Assembly (NCBI GenBank): GCA_017404505.1
Contig: JAFRCE010000008.1
Span: 1-64,000, forward strand
Length of the DNA stretch: 64,000 nucleotides
Direction: 5' to 3'
DNA from: Solobacterium sp.
GTDB taxonomy: Bacteria > Bacillota_I > Bacilli_A > Erysipelotrichales > Erysipelotrichaceae
Made by a program: the position numbers and the translations under genes. This document shows positions 29,775 to 37,999 of this stretch, piece after piece (within the stretch, counting starts at the first letter, position 1; every line of letters starts with the position of its first letter). The notes beneath the pieces are model-generated. The model saw only the letters and a program-made list of their open reading frames with translations, made no database searches and had not been told where the DNA came from.

Positions 29775-30364
29775 CAGGTGTGTATGACATTTTCGTCAAT
29801 GTCGTCAACCGGAAAACCCACAGTGAACTGAAGAGAATCACAGCGGAGCTGATTGAACCGGAAGACGAGGTTCTTGAATGCGCATGCGGCACCGGACTGC
29901 TGACTGTCGTGATCGCGCAAAAATGCCGGAAGCTGACAGCGACTGACTTTGCCGGAAAGATGCTGAAGAAGGCGGCGAAGAATTGCGCGGACTTTGCAAA
30001 TGTTTCCTTTTCAGCGGCAGATATCACCGCGCTGCCTTTTTCGGATGAGAGTTTTGATAAAGTGGTGGCCGGCAATGTGATACACCTGCTGGATGAGCCG
30101 CGTAAAGCCCTCAGTGAATTGAACCGTGTCTGCCGGAACGGCGGCACACTGATCATTCCGACTTACATGAATAAAGACGCAAAAGGCAGAACGAGCGGAT
30201 TTGCCAAAGCGGCCGGCAGGGCGGGCGCGGATTTCAAACGGCAGTTCACCACAGAGAGTTACAGACAGTTCTTTCTGGATGCCGGCTATTCTGATGTGAA
30301 AGTCATACTGGCGGACGGGCGTATCCCATGTGCCGTGGCCGTGATGAAGAAGGTGATCCGATAA
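29756..30364 (+). CDS. class I SAM-dependent methyltransferase (UbiE-like)
   Basis: The 202-residue protein has the SAM motif VLECACGTGLLTV, acidic loop in TATDFAGKML, and the DESFDKVVAGNVIHLL post-motif of UbiE/Methyltransf_11 enzymes. GGGAAGG precedes ATG 29756. The acceptor is unknown; it is read from the same mRNA as the hydrolase. Confidence 0.87.
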   Translation: MFWDQVAGVYDIFVNVVNRKTHSELKRITAELIEPEDEVLECACGTGLLTVVIAQKCRKLTATDFAGKMLKKAAKNCADFANVSFSAADITALPFSDESFDKVVAGNVIHLLDEPRKALSELNRVCRNGGTLIIPTYMNKDAKGRTSGFAKAAGRAGADFKRQFTTESYRQFFLDAGYSDVKVILADGRIPCAVAVMKKVIR

Positions 30365-30945
30365 AACTCAGCGTCAAGGAATTCGATGCCATGCAGATGG
30401 GCTGGCGGAAATGGTATATCAGGGAGGTCGAACTGAAGACCTTCAGGAAGTTCGGACTGAAGATCGGCGGCCATGACATACTCGAAGTCGGATGCGGAAG
30501 CGGATACGCGGCGTCGCTGATCACCAGCGAATCGCCTGCCAGCTACACAGGGCTTGATATCATGCCTGAACAGCTTGCTATCGCCCGCGGCAGAAATCTA
30601 CCCAATGCCGTTTTCGTTGCCGGAAGCGCCGATGATCTGAGTCAGTTTCCGGAAAAACGTTTCGATGCCATTCTTGATTTCTGTATCCTGCATCACGTGG
30701 AAGGCTGGCGGACATTTTTCGACGAAAGCCGCCGGGTGCTGAAGGATGACGGCAGTATTTATATCGCCGATCTGTCGAGAAAGTGCATTCACATGGTCGA
30801 TGCCGTTCTGCATTGGGGACATGCGGAAGAAGCGCTATTCAGTCTGTCGGAATTGGAAGCGGAAGCCAATAAACGGGGATATGAAACCGTTTATAAAAAA
30901 GATGATCTCGGCCTGGAAGGCTATTTCAGATTCCGTAAGAAATAA
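30328..30945 (+). CDS. class I SAM-dependent methyltransferase
   Basis: The product is up to 205 residues, with motif I ILEVGCGSGYAAS, acidic loop TGLDIMPEQLAIAR and DAILDFCILHHVEGWR. It is a second methyltransferase of a different subfamily from the one before. The start is uncertain. ATG 30328 gives a 37-nt overlap but has no ribosome site; the conserved-looking KEFDAMQMGWRKW would be kept by it and lost from ATG 30391. I keep 30328. Confidence 0.8.
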   Translation: MCRGRDEEGDPIKLSVKEFDAMQMGWRKWYIREVELKTFRKFGLKIGGHDILEVGCGSGYAASLITSESPASYTGLDIMPEQLAIARGRNLPNAVFVAGSADDLSQFPEKRFDAILDFCILHHVEGWRTFFDESRRVLKDDGSIYIADLSRKCIHMVDAVLHWGHAEEALFSLSELEAEANKRGYETVYKKDDLGLEGYFRFRKK

Positions 30946-30981
30946 AACGGCTGCCCTGACAGCGTTTGTGTTGGAGGATTC

Positions 30982-31947
30982 ATGAAAATACTGGTTTATG
31001 GCGCCGGCGTGATCGGCGGGCAGCTGTGTCATGCGCTGTCAGCCTGCGGCAATGACGTGACTGTTATCGCCCGCGGTGCCTGGGCGCAGACGCTCAGGAC
31101 GTCAGGACTACGGATCCATCATTACATCCAGCGTAAGGATACGGTGGATCATCCGCGGGTGATCGAAACCCCTGATGATACGCACTACGATATCGCTTTC
31201 GCAGTCATGCAGTACCGGCAGATGGAAAAAATCCTTACCAGCCTTGCCGGCCTCAACACTCCGGTTGTCGTGCTGATGGGCAATAATCTTTCCGTTACCG
31301 AAATGGAAGAGAGGATCCTGGCGGACAGTTCCGGTTCGAAAACTGTTCTGTTCGGCTTTGGCTCAACAGCCGGAACAAGAGAGAACGGCATGCTTACCAC
31401 GGTTCATATAGGAGACGGCAGCCTGACGATCGGAAAAGCGCGGGAAAATGTGCCGGAGGATGTGAAAGTGAAACTGGAGAAGGCCTTCTATGGCAGCCGG
31501 CTTTCCGTTACCTTCTGTGACAATATGGACGCATGGCTGAAATATCACGCTGCATTCATTCTGCCGATCGTCTATCTCTGCTACAAAACAGGCTGTGATC
31601 TGAGAAAGACGACCCGATCGGAAAGAAAGCTGCTGCTCGACGCGGCGGCGGATGCTTACCATCTTCTGATGGCTCTCGGTTATCCGGTACGGCCGGCCGG
31701 TGATGAAAAAACGCTGGAGCCGGGTCCGATCCGGATGCTCAGCGCTCTGGTGGTCTATGCGGCCGCGAAGAGCAGACTGGGCGCTCTGTGTACGACGGAA
31801 CACTGCCTTCATGCGCCGGCTGAGATGGAAGATCTCGATAAGGCGTTTCAGGAAATCAGAGCCAAAATGCCGGCTTTCCCGATGCCAGCATTTGACCGTC
31901 TGAGGGGCATGATGCCGGCGTGGGAAACAATCAGGGCAAAACAATGA
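30982..31947 (+). CDS. ketopantoate reductase-like protein (ApbA/PanE family)
   Basis: The 321-residue protein has an N-terminal Rossmann motif ILVYGAGVIGGQLCHAL and a FGFGSTAGTREN segment, then a helical C-terminal domain with a Lys in WLKYHAAFILPI matching the PanE catalytic region. It could reduce 2-dehydropantoate, but many paralogues act on other 2-oxo acids; its place among tailoring-type enzymes makes a secondary role equally likely. GGAGG precedes the ATG. Confidence 0.8.
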   Translation: MKILVYGAGVIGGQLCHALSACGNDVTVIARGAWAQTLRTSGLRIHHYIQRKDTVDHPRVIETPDDTHYDIAFAVMQYRQMEKILTSLAGLNTPVVVLMGNNLSVTEMEERILADSSGSKTVLFGFGSTAGTRENGMLTTVHIGDGSLTIGKARENVPEDVKVKLEKAFYGSRLSVTFCDNMDAWLKYHAAFILPIVYLCYKTGCDLRKTTRSERKLLLDAAADAYHLLMALGYPVRPAGDEKTLEPGPIRMLSALVVYAAAKSRLGALCTTEHCLHAPAEMEDLDKAFQEIRAKMPAFPMPAFDRLRGMMPAWETIRAKQ

Positions 31948-32029
31948 TGCGAATGAAATTTGCAGCATCAGATATATCGACTAGTGATGAACCGGCATCA
32001 GCCGGCTGAAATATAAGGAGGAAAAGAGT

Positions 32030-32293
32030 ATGAGTTTAGGTGGAGCAATCGCGGTATTTATCGGAGGAACACTGTTTGGATCAGCAGGCTTTAAGATCCT
32101 TGGCAGTAAAGACGCACGTAAAGTTTATACCCATGTCACGGCAGCCGCTCTGCGCTGCAAGGATGAAGTGATGCGTGATGTTGAAACAATTCAGGAGAAC
32201 TGCTCCGATATTCTCGCTGACGCAAAAGCAATCAACGAAGAAAGAGCCGCTCGGGAAGAAGCGGAATTCATTGAAGACGGCACAGAGGCATGA
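32030..32293 (+). CDS. small membrane-anchored protein of the metal ATPase operon (DUF6110-like)
   Basis: The 87-residue protein has a Gly-rich N-terminal membrane segment (GGAIAVFIGGTLFGSAGF), then a charged helix with CKDEVMRDVETIQENC and an acidic tail. It resembles the small companion often encoded just before HMA_2-type P-type ATPases. It overlaps the ATPase gene by 4 nt and has AAGGAGG upstream. A role as metal chaperone or partner is inferred only from context. Confidence 0.75.
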   Translation: MSLGGAIAVFIGGTLFGSAGFKILGSKDARKVYTHVTAAALRCKDEVMRDVETIQENCSDILADAKAINEERAAREEAEFIEDGTEA

Positions 32294-34371
32294 GGTTTCA
32301 GATTCTTCACGCGAGTGCCGGACGGGTCCGTCTGAAAGCCATGCAGCATGCCATGACCATGGAACAGGCCGATCTTCTGGAAGCCTGGGTACTGGCGCTG
32401 CCTGGTGTAGATCAGGTATCCGTCCATGAACGGCTTGGCACTCTGACCATTCTCTTTCATGGTGAAAGAGAAAAGCTGTATCATCAGCTTTCCGGTTTTT
32501 CTTATGCGGCAGCGAAAAAAGAGGTGCGTATACTCAGCGCCAACAGCCGCAAGATCAACCGCGAGTACAAGGAAAAAATGGTTTTTCAGATACTGCTTCA
32601 TTATGCGAAAAGACTGTTTGTTCCGATGCCGGTAAGACGCGTGATCAACACTGTCGGCTCGCTACCCCGTATTTGGCAGGGTATGAAAACACTGGCTTGC
32701 GGCAGCCTCAACGTCGATGTTCTTGACGGTGTGGCACTCAGTGTGTCGCTTCTGACCGGCGATTTTTCTACGGCCGGATCGGTGCGCTTCCTGCTGGGGC
32801 TTGGTGACACGCTCGATGACTGGACGCATAAAAAGTCGGTGGATGATCTCGCGAAGAACATGTCCCTTCAGGTTGATCAGGTCTGGCAGCTTCTGGCAGA
32901 CGGCAGACAGATCCTCGTACCTCTTTCAGACATTCAGGCCAATGACAGAATCATCGTTCATACCGGACACGTTCTGCCGCTGGACGGAATCCTCGATGTG
33001 GGAGATGTGATGCTGAATCAGGCATCCCTGACCGGTGAATCGGTTCCCGTTGCAAAGCATGCCGGAGCATCCGTCTATGCCGGTTCTGTTGTCGAAGAAG
33101 GAAACTGTGTGGTCCGTGTGACGCGCACTGCCGGTGAAAACCGTTACGACCGGATTGTCCGGATGATCGAGGAATCCGAGCGTCTGAAATCCGGTACAGA
33201 AAGACGCGCGTACAGTCTGGCTGACAGACTGGTTTCATGGTGTCTTGGCGGCAGTGTTCTAACCTGGCTGCTGAGCCAGGATGTATCGAGAGCCGTCTCC
33301 GTGCTGATGGTGGATTTCTCCTGTGCTCTGAAACTGTCAATGCCGCTGAGCGTTCTTTCGGCGATGCGGGAAGCCGGACAGCATAAGATCACCGTCAAAG
33401 GCGGTAAATATATGGAAATCCTCAGCAAGGCGGATACCGTGGTCTTCGATAAGACGGGAACACTTACCAATGCCTGTCCGACGGTATCCAGTGTCGTTGC
33501 TTTCCATGGTCTGGATCAGAGAGAAATGCTGCGGATCGCCGCATGTCTGGAAGAGCATTTCCCGCATTCCGTAGCCAACGCAGTCGTCAGAGCCGCCCAG
33601 GAACAGGGACTGGACCATCAGGAAATGCACAGTGAAGTTGAATATGTCGTCGCGCACGGAATCACATCCCGGATCGGTGAGTGCCGTGCCGTCATAGGCA
33701 GCCGTCATTTCGTATTCGAGGATGAAGGAGTAAAGATCCTTCCGGAAGATCAGAAAACATTTGATGATCTGCCGGCTGACTGTTCCTGGCTGTATCTGGC
33801 CATCGGCGGTATATTATCCGCTGCCATCGGCATTCATGATCCGCTGCGTCCGGAAGCGAAAGAAACCGTCGACCTTCTGCATGAAGCAGGGATCCGCCAT
33901 GTCGTCATGCTGACGGGTGACAGCCGTAATACCGCGGCAGCCATTGCCGAAACCCTCGGCATCGATGATTACCGGGCCGAAGTTCTGCCGGAAGACAAAG
34001 CCGCATTCATCCGCAGTATGCAGGAGAAGGGGCAGAGTATCATTATGATCGGTGACGGAATCAATGACGCGCCGGCATTGTCACTGGCAGATGCCGGTAT
34101 CGCTGTCGGAAGCGGTGCCAGTGTTGCCCGGGAAGTGGCGGATATCACGATCGCTGCCGAGGATCTCAGAGAAATCCTGCTGCTTCGCAGACTGTCTGAG
34201 AAACTGATGAAGCGTATCGACAGGAATTATCGTTTTGTCATGGGCTTCAACGGCTGTCTGATCGCTTTGGGCGCGTTTGGTCTGCTGCCGGCTGCGACAT
34301 CCGCGCTGCTCCATAACGGCTCGACGATTCTGCTCAGCATGGACTGTCTTACACCGCTGCTGAAAAACTGA
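32290..34371 (+). CDS. heavy-metal-translocating P1B-type ATPase
   Basis: In this 693-residue protein, residues 1-about 75 form an HMA-like domain lacking the usual CxxC. Then come membrane helices, actuator loop LTGESVPVAK, phosphorylated Asp387 in DKTGTLT, the HP dipeptide in HFPHSVANA, and the hinge GDGINDAPAL. The metal-site helix reads DFSCALKLSMP, so the common CPC is replaced by SC. That sets it apart from copper and standard Zn/Cd pumps and fits CtpC-like or uncharacterised groups. The exported metal is not predictable with confidence. Confidence 0.88.
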   Translation: MRFQILHASAGRVRLKAMQHAMTMEQADLLEAWVLALPGVDQVSVHERLGTLTILFHGEREKLYHQLSGFSYAAAKKEVRILSANSRKINREYKEKMVFQILLHYAKRLFVPMPVRRVINTVGSLPRIWQGMKTLACGSLNVDVLDGVALSVSLLTGDFSTAGSVRFLLGLGDTLDDWTHKKSVDDLAKNMSLQVDQVWQLLADGRQILVPLSDIQANDRIIVHTGHVLPLDGILDVGDVMLNQASLTGESVPVAKHAGASVYAGSVVEEGNCVVRVTRTAGENRYDRIVRMIEESERLKSGTERRAYSLADRLVSWCLGGSVLTWLLSQDVSRAVSVLMVDFSCALKLSMPLSVLSAMREAGQHKITVKGGKYMEILSKADTVVFDKTGTLTNACPTVSSVVAFHGLDQREMLRIAACLEEHFPHSVANAVVRAAQEQGLDHQEMHSEVEYVVAHGITSRIGECRAVIGSRHFVFEDEGVKILPEDQKTFDDLPADCSWLYLAIGGILSAAIGIHDPLRPEAKETVDLLHEAGIRHVVMLTGDSRNTAAAIAETLGIDDYRAEVLPEDKAAFIRSMQEKGQSIIMIGDGINDAPALSLADAGIAVGSGASVAREVADITIAAEDLREILLLRRLSEKLMKRIDRNYRFVMGFNGCLIALGAFGLLPAATSALLHNGSTILLSMDCLTPLLKN

Positions 34372-34392
34372 GCCGTCCGTATCAAAAAAAAG

Positions 34393-34456
34393 AAAATCCC
34401 GCCATGGCGATAACACGGCTTGCTGTTTCGTGTATCTGCTTCAGCGGGATTTTTTA
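34393..34456. terminator. long bidirectional terminator-like hairpin
   Basis: AAAATCCCGC (34393-34402) pairs with GCGGGATTTT (34444-34453), enclosing a second ACACG/CGTGT hairpin, and is flanked by A-runs and T-runs. It separates the convergent ATPase and pepT genes. Confidence 0.75.
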
Positions 34457-34462
34457 TATTAT

Positions 34463-35704
34463 TCAGTTCTGAGAATAGATTTCGCAAAGACGGATCAGGA
34501 TCTCGACATTCTTTTCCATCGACTGCACCGGAACATACTCGAAACGTCCATGGGCATTTTCGTAGCCGGCGGAAAGATTCGGACAGGGCAGACCGCGGTG
34601 GGAAAGAGCGGAACCGTCGGTGCCGCCGCGGAAGGCCAGACTGTGCGGTTCGACACCGCAGTCGCTGATCGCCTGCTTCAGGTAATCGATCATATATGGT
34701 ACAGTGTCGATGACTTCCTTTATACTGCGGTATGTTTCATTGATCGTCAGAGTGACCATGCCTTCGCCGTATTTGCGGTTCAGTTCATCTGTTACCTTGC
34801 GCAGGTATTCCTCACGGATCTCAAACTGCACGGAGCTGTGGTCACGGATGATCAGACGCAGTCTTGCTTCCTCGCAGGAAGCATTGCAGCTGACGACATG
34901 GAAGAATCCTTCCCGGCCGTCGGTGTACTGCGGCTTCTCGTAAGGCGGCAGGGCGGACATGAATTCGTTGGCGATATCGACCGCGTTTTTCATGATGCCC
35001 TTGGCTGTGCCGGTATGAACGCTGATACCTTTGATTTCGACAATGGCTTCCGAAGCGTTGAATGTTTCGTCTTCGTAGTAGCCAAGATAATCGCCGTCCA
35101 GCGTATAGGCGACCGGTGAGCCGAAACGCTCAAGATCCAGGTCTCTTGCCAGGCCGCCGACTTCCTCGTCAGGCGTGAACGCGAGAGAAATCTGACCGTG
35201 TTTTACTTCCGGGTGACGGCAGTAATACTCCGCCATGGTCATGATGGCCGCGATACTTGCTTTATCGTCACCGCCCAGCAGTGTCGTGCCGTCGGTCAGG
35301 ACAAGGTCCTGGTGCAGATAATTCTTCAGATTCGGAAAGTCACTGACTTTCATGACGATGTTCTTTTCCTCGTTCAGAACAATGTCACGGCCGTCATAGT
35401 CTTTCAGAAGCCATGGCTTTACATCGGTTCCGGAAGCGTCCGGGGCCGTATCCATGTGGGCGACAAAGCCGACTTTCAGACTTTCGTGATCGAGATTGGA
35501 AGGCAGGATGCCGTAGACAACGCACTTGTCTTCGTCGAGCCAGACATTGCTGACACCGATTTCTTCCATTTCTTCTTTCAGGATACGGGCGAGGTCAAAC
35601 TGTTTGGCGGTGGTCGGAACACAGCTGACGCCGTTTGCCGACTGGGTGTCGACTTTCGCATAGCGCATCAGACGTTCGAGAACACCTTGATAGAATTCAC
35701 TCAT
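34463..35704 (-). CDS. pepT: peptidase T (tripeptide aminopeptidase)
   Basis: The 413-residue M20 metallopeptidase has zinc ligands in FVAHMDTAPD and LLGGDDKASIAA, catalytic/ligand Glu in FTPDEEVGG, and the dimerisation domain with SVHTGTAKG. RGGTDGSALS near the C-terminus is typical of PepT. It releases N-terminal residues from tripeptides in the cytoplasm. It is divergent from tdk. Confidence 0.95.
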   Translation of the reverse strand: MSEFYQGVLERLMRYAKVDTQSANGVSCVPTTAKQFDLARILKEEMEEIGVSNVWLDEDKCVVYGILPSNLDHESLKVGFVAHMDTAPDASGTDVKPWLLKDYDGRDIVLNEEKNIVMKVSDFPNLKNYLHQDLVLTDGTTLLGGDDKASIAAIMTMAEYYCRHPEVKHGQISLAFTPDEEVGGLARDLDLERFGSPVAYTLDGDYLGYYEDETFNASEAIVEIKGISVHTGTAKGIMKNAVDIANEFMSALPPYEKPQYTDGREGFFHVVSCNASCEEARLRLIIRDHSSVQFEIREEYLRKVTDELNRKYGEGMVTLTINETYRSIKEVIDTVPYMIDYLKQAISDCGVEPHSLAFRGGTDGSALSHRGLPCPNLSAGYENAHGRFEYVPVQSMEKNVEILIRLCEIYSQN

Positions 35705-35730
35705 AACTGTATTTTCTCCTACTGGTGGAA

Positions 35731-35739
35731 ATTATAGCA
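35731..35739 (-). promoter_or_regulatory. extended -10 promoter of pepT
   Basis: On the minus strand the site reads TGCTATAAT, 26 nt before the pepT start codon, next to the GTAGGAGAA ribosome site. Confidence 0.65.
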
Positions 35740-35743
35740 CAGA

Positions 35744-35752
35744 TGGTAAAAT
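35744..35752 (+). promoter_or_regulatory. extended -10 promoter of tdk
   Basis: TGGTAAAAT lies 24 nt before ATG 35777. It abuts the pepT promoter, so the two genes share a 72-nt divergent region. Confidence 0.6.
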
Positions 35753-35776
35753 GGTTCTGTCTAAGAGGAAGTGTAT

Positions 35777-36361
35777 ATGGCGAAACTATATTTTTATTAT
35801 GGCGCGATGGGAAGTTCCAAGACAGCCAATGCCCTGATGGCGCAGTACAACTACATCGAACGTGGCCAGAAAGCTCTGCTTGCGAAAACCAACATCGATA
35901 CCAGGGACGGAAGTCATATCATCCGCTCCCGCATCGGTCTTTCCAAGGAATGCAGCCTGCTTTCCGATGTCTGTGCGATGAGCGATGATGAAATCGAAAA
36001 ATATGACGCCCTGATTGTCGATGAGATCCAGTTTGCGACAAAAGAACAGATCGACCATCTGGCATATATCGTAGATTACCTGGACGTTCCGGTGCTGTGC
36101 TACGGTCTGCGCACCGATTTCCAGCTCAATCTCTTTGAAGGCAGTGCCAGACTCATGGCAATCGCCGACAATATCAAGGAAGTCAAGACGATCTGCTGGT
36201 GCGGACGCAAAGCGACATGCAATGCCCGCTATAACAAAAACGGCATTGTCAGAGAGGGCAGTCAGGTCATGCTCGGCGCCAACGACGAATATATCGCTCT
36301 CTGCCGGAAACATTTTCTGGAAGGTAATCTTTACGGACCTGAGAAGACGGAAAAAGAGTAA
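35777..36361 (+). CDS. tdk: thymidine kinase
   Basis: The 194-residue type II thymidine kinase has P-loop YGAMGSSKTAN, Walker B-like ALIVDEIQF, the catalytic Glu in that motif, YGLRTDFQ, and a zinc-binding C-terminal part with CWCGRKATC and ALCRKH. It phosphorylates thymidine for salvage. GAGGA lies 7-8 nt before ATG 35777; the GTG six bases upstream is less likely. Confidence 0.95.
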   Translation: MAKLYFYYGAMGSSKTANALMAQYNYIERGQKALLAKTNIDTRDGSHIIRSRIGLSKECSLLSDVCAMSDDEIEKYDALIVDEIQFATKEQIDHLAYIVDYLDVPVLCYGLRTDFQLNLFEGSARLMAIADNIKEVKTICWCGRKATCNARYNKNGIVREGSQVMLGANDEYIALCRKHFLEGNLYGPEKTEKE

Positions 36362-36413
36362 AAAGCCTGCCGGGCAGTATAAAACAAATAACATAGCAGT
36401 CATATCCGGCATT

Positions 36414-36566
36414 ATGACAGTGAAAGCGGATGAAATTCAGCAGAGAATCTTATCCGTTTTTTGTTTCGACCTGAGATATATCAAATCCAACCCGGATCAG
36501 CAGGTGAAATGCTTCGTTCATTCTTGCTATCTGCGGGAATTGGAACATAATATAAGAGGCGGTTAG
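36414..36566 (+). CDS. possible 50-residue small ORF
   Basis: An ATG-started frame in the 273-nt gap between tdk and the cluster B promoter encodes MTVKADEIQQRIL and ends VHSCYLRELEHNIRGG. No ribosome site is seen, the stop lies in the operator, and I recognise no family. It may be random. Apart from this and the promoter/operator, the gap holds only a weak GCCTGCCGGGCAG hairpin after tdk. Confidence 0.2.
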   Translation: MTVKADEIQQRILSVFCFDLRYIKSNPDQQVKCFVHSCYLRELEHNIRGG

Positions 36567-36577
36567 TAATAACTAAC
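36524..36577 (+). promoter_or_regulatory. promoter with GTTAGTnnnnACTAAC operator, enzyme cluster B
   Basis: TTGCTA (36524-36529), 18 bp, then TAATAT (36548-36553). GTTAGT-AATA-ACTAAC (36562-36577) follows over the expected start. The inner 14 bases are the exact reverse complement of the site before cluster A. Confidence 0.65.
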
Positions 36578-36634
36578 ATTTAGTTTTCCGTTGTTTGTGC
36601 GGAAAATCCCTAGCTGGGAAAGGAACAAAAGCAT

Positions 36635-37441
36635 ATGAGTAAGTTTAAAGGTGTCACGGATACCCTGTACATCCCTCTGACGGCCCGGATCTATGTGTCC
36701 GAGCACTTCCCTGAATATTTCCGGGATGACATGGCTGTGTCTCTGAAAAGCGAAATACCCTATGAAGAAATCGCGTCGAAGTCCAGCGAATACTTCCAGA
36801 TGGCCGGTGCATGCCGCTTCTATAACACGGATCAGATGATCAGATCGTTTATCAGCCGGCATGAGAAATGCAATATCGTCAATATCGGCTGTGGTCTGGA
36901 AACCGCTTATTTCCGGATCAAACCGCATCCCGAAAAGGCAGTCTTCTATGAAATGGATCTGCCGGAAGTCATAGAAACAAGGCGCAGAGTATTTGGGACC
37001 AGCGAAAATGAAATCCTGATTCCCGGCGATATGTTTGATTTTGCCTGGGCAGAAAGCATTGACAGGAATCTGCCTTCCCTGGTCACGGTGATCGGCGTCT
37101 TCCAGTATTTTGAGGCAGAAAAGGTCATCGGTTTCCTGAAACAGCTGAAAGAGACCTTTCCGGATGTGGAGGTGATCTTCGATGCCATGACCGGAAAGGC
37201 AATTAGATATGCCAACGACTATATCAGAAAAACCGGCAACAACGATGCCGAACTGCATTTCAGTGCCGACAGCGGCCAAAGCGTGGCAGAACGATGCGGT
37301 ATGAAGCTGGTTGAGGAACGTCCTTTCTTCGGTGCCGCCCGAAAGCAGCTGAAGAAGAAACTCAGACTTTATACCCGTATCGCCATGAAGGTCGTGGATG
37401 AAAGCGGCAGACGCGGATTCCTTGTGCACCTGAAAGGATAA
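36635..37441 (+). CDS. leucine carboxyl methyltransferase-family O-methyltransferase
   Basis: The 268-residue protein matches the LCM/PPM1/TcmP family: DTLYIPLTARIYVSEHFPEYF at the N-terminus (a long pre-SAM helix), SAM motif IVNIGCGLETAYFRI, acidic FYEMDLPEVIETRR and GVFQYFEAEKV. In bacteria, relatives methylate carboxyl or hydroxyl groups of small acids or polyketides; the substrate here is unknown. It is the first gene of cluster B, with an AAAGGA ribosome site. Confidence 0.85.
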   Translation: MSKFKGVTDTLYIPLTARIYVSEHFPEYFRDDMAVSLKSEIPYEEIASKSSEYFQMAGACRFYNTDQMIRSFISRHEKCNIVNIGCGLETAYFRIKPHPEKAVFYEMDLPEVIETRRRVFGTSENEILIPGDMFDFAWAESIDRNLPSLVTVIGVFQYFEAEKVIGFLKQLKETFPDVEVIFDAMTGKAIRYANDYIRKTGNNDAELHFSADSGQSVAERCGMKLVEERPFFGAARKQLKKKLRLYTRIAMKVVDESGRRGFLVHLKG

Positions 37442-37457
37442 AAAGGAGACACAAAGT

Positions 37458-37988
37458 ATGATCATATTAACAGAAAGCGTAAACATTCCGGCTCCGTATG
37501 AAGCGCTGGAGGCATGGGTCAGGAATTTCCGGGAGGAATTTGTAAAGTGGAGTCCGTACCACATTGAGTGTGATATGTATGACGGAGGATATCAGGTCGG
37601 AAACAGGATCCGGTTCAGAGAAATCGTTATGACTCTGGATTACAACGTGAGCGGGACCATTACGGAATGTGAACAGGACCAGGATCATTTCCGCATTGTA
37701 TTTCAAAGTGACAGGAAGACTGCGTTCATCACGTTCGAAGGACAGAGAACCGAAACAGGCTGCCGCTTTTCACACACCGAGGCTTTCGGCATGAAAACGC
37801 CGGTTATCGGACCAATCATGAACTTTCTCATCTTCAAGGTTTTTTTCAGAAAGATGGCCAACTGGCAGCTGATCCGGGATGACATGATCCTGGACAACCG
37901 ATATCTGACGGAAATACTTACGGAAGGAAAATATCCGGACAGAATCCCGCTTGAGAAGCTGCTGGCAGGTATTGAAGCAGCATCGTAA
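37458..37988 (+). CDS. SRPBCC-fold protein
   Basis: The 176-residue protein starts with a strand (TESVNIPAPYEALEAWV) followed by the FVKWSPYH segment and later alternating strands and a long C-terminal helix, as in START/Bet v1-like SRPBCC proteins. Such proteins bind hydrophobic small molecules or catalyse cyclisation. AAGGAG precedes it. It is co-transcribed with the methyltransferase before and the hydrolase after. Confidence 0.75.
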   Translation: MIILTESVNIPAPYEALEAWVRNFREEFVKWSPYHIECDMYDGGYQVGNRIRFREIVMTLDYNVSGTITECEQDQDHFRIVFQSDRKTAFITFEGQRTETGCRFSHTEAFGMKTPVIGPIMNFLIFKVFFRKMANWQLIRDDMILDNRYLTEILTEGKYPDRIPLEKLLAGIEAAS

Positions 37989-37999
37989 GGACAAATCCT

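Noticed and set aside
31990..32015. CCGGC-ATCA-GCCGG hairpin before the metal ATPase operon as a terminator
   Set aside because: The stem is only 5 bp and no T-run follows; it may be a minor structure.
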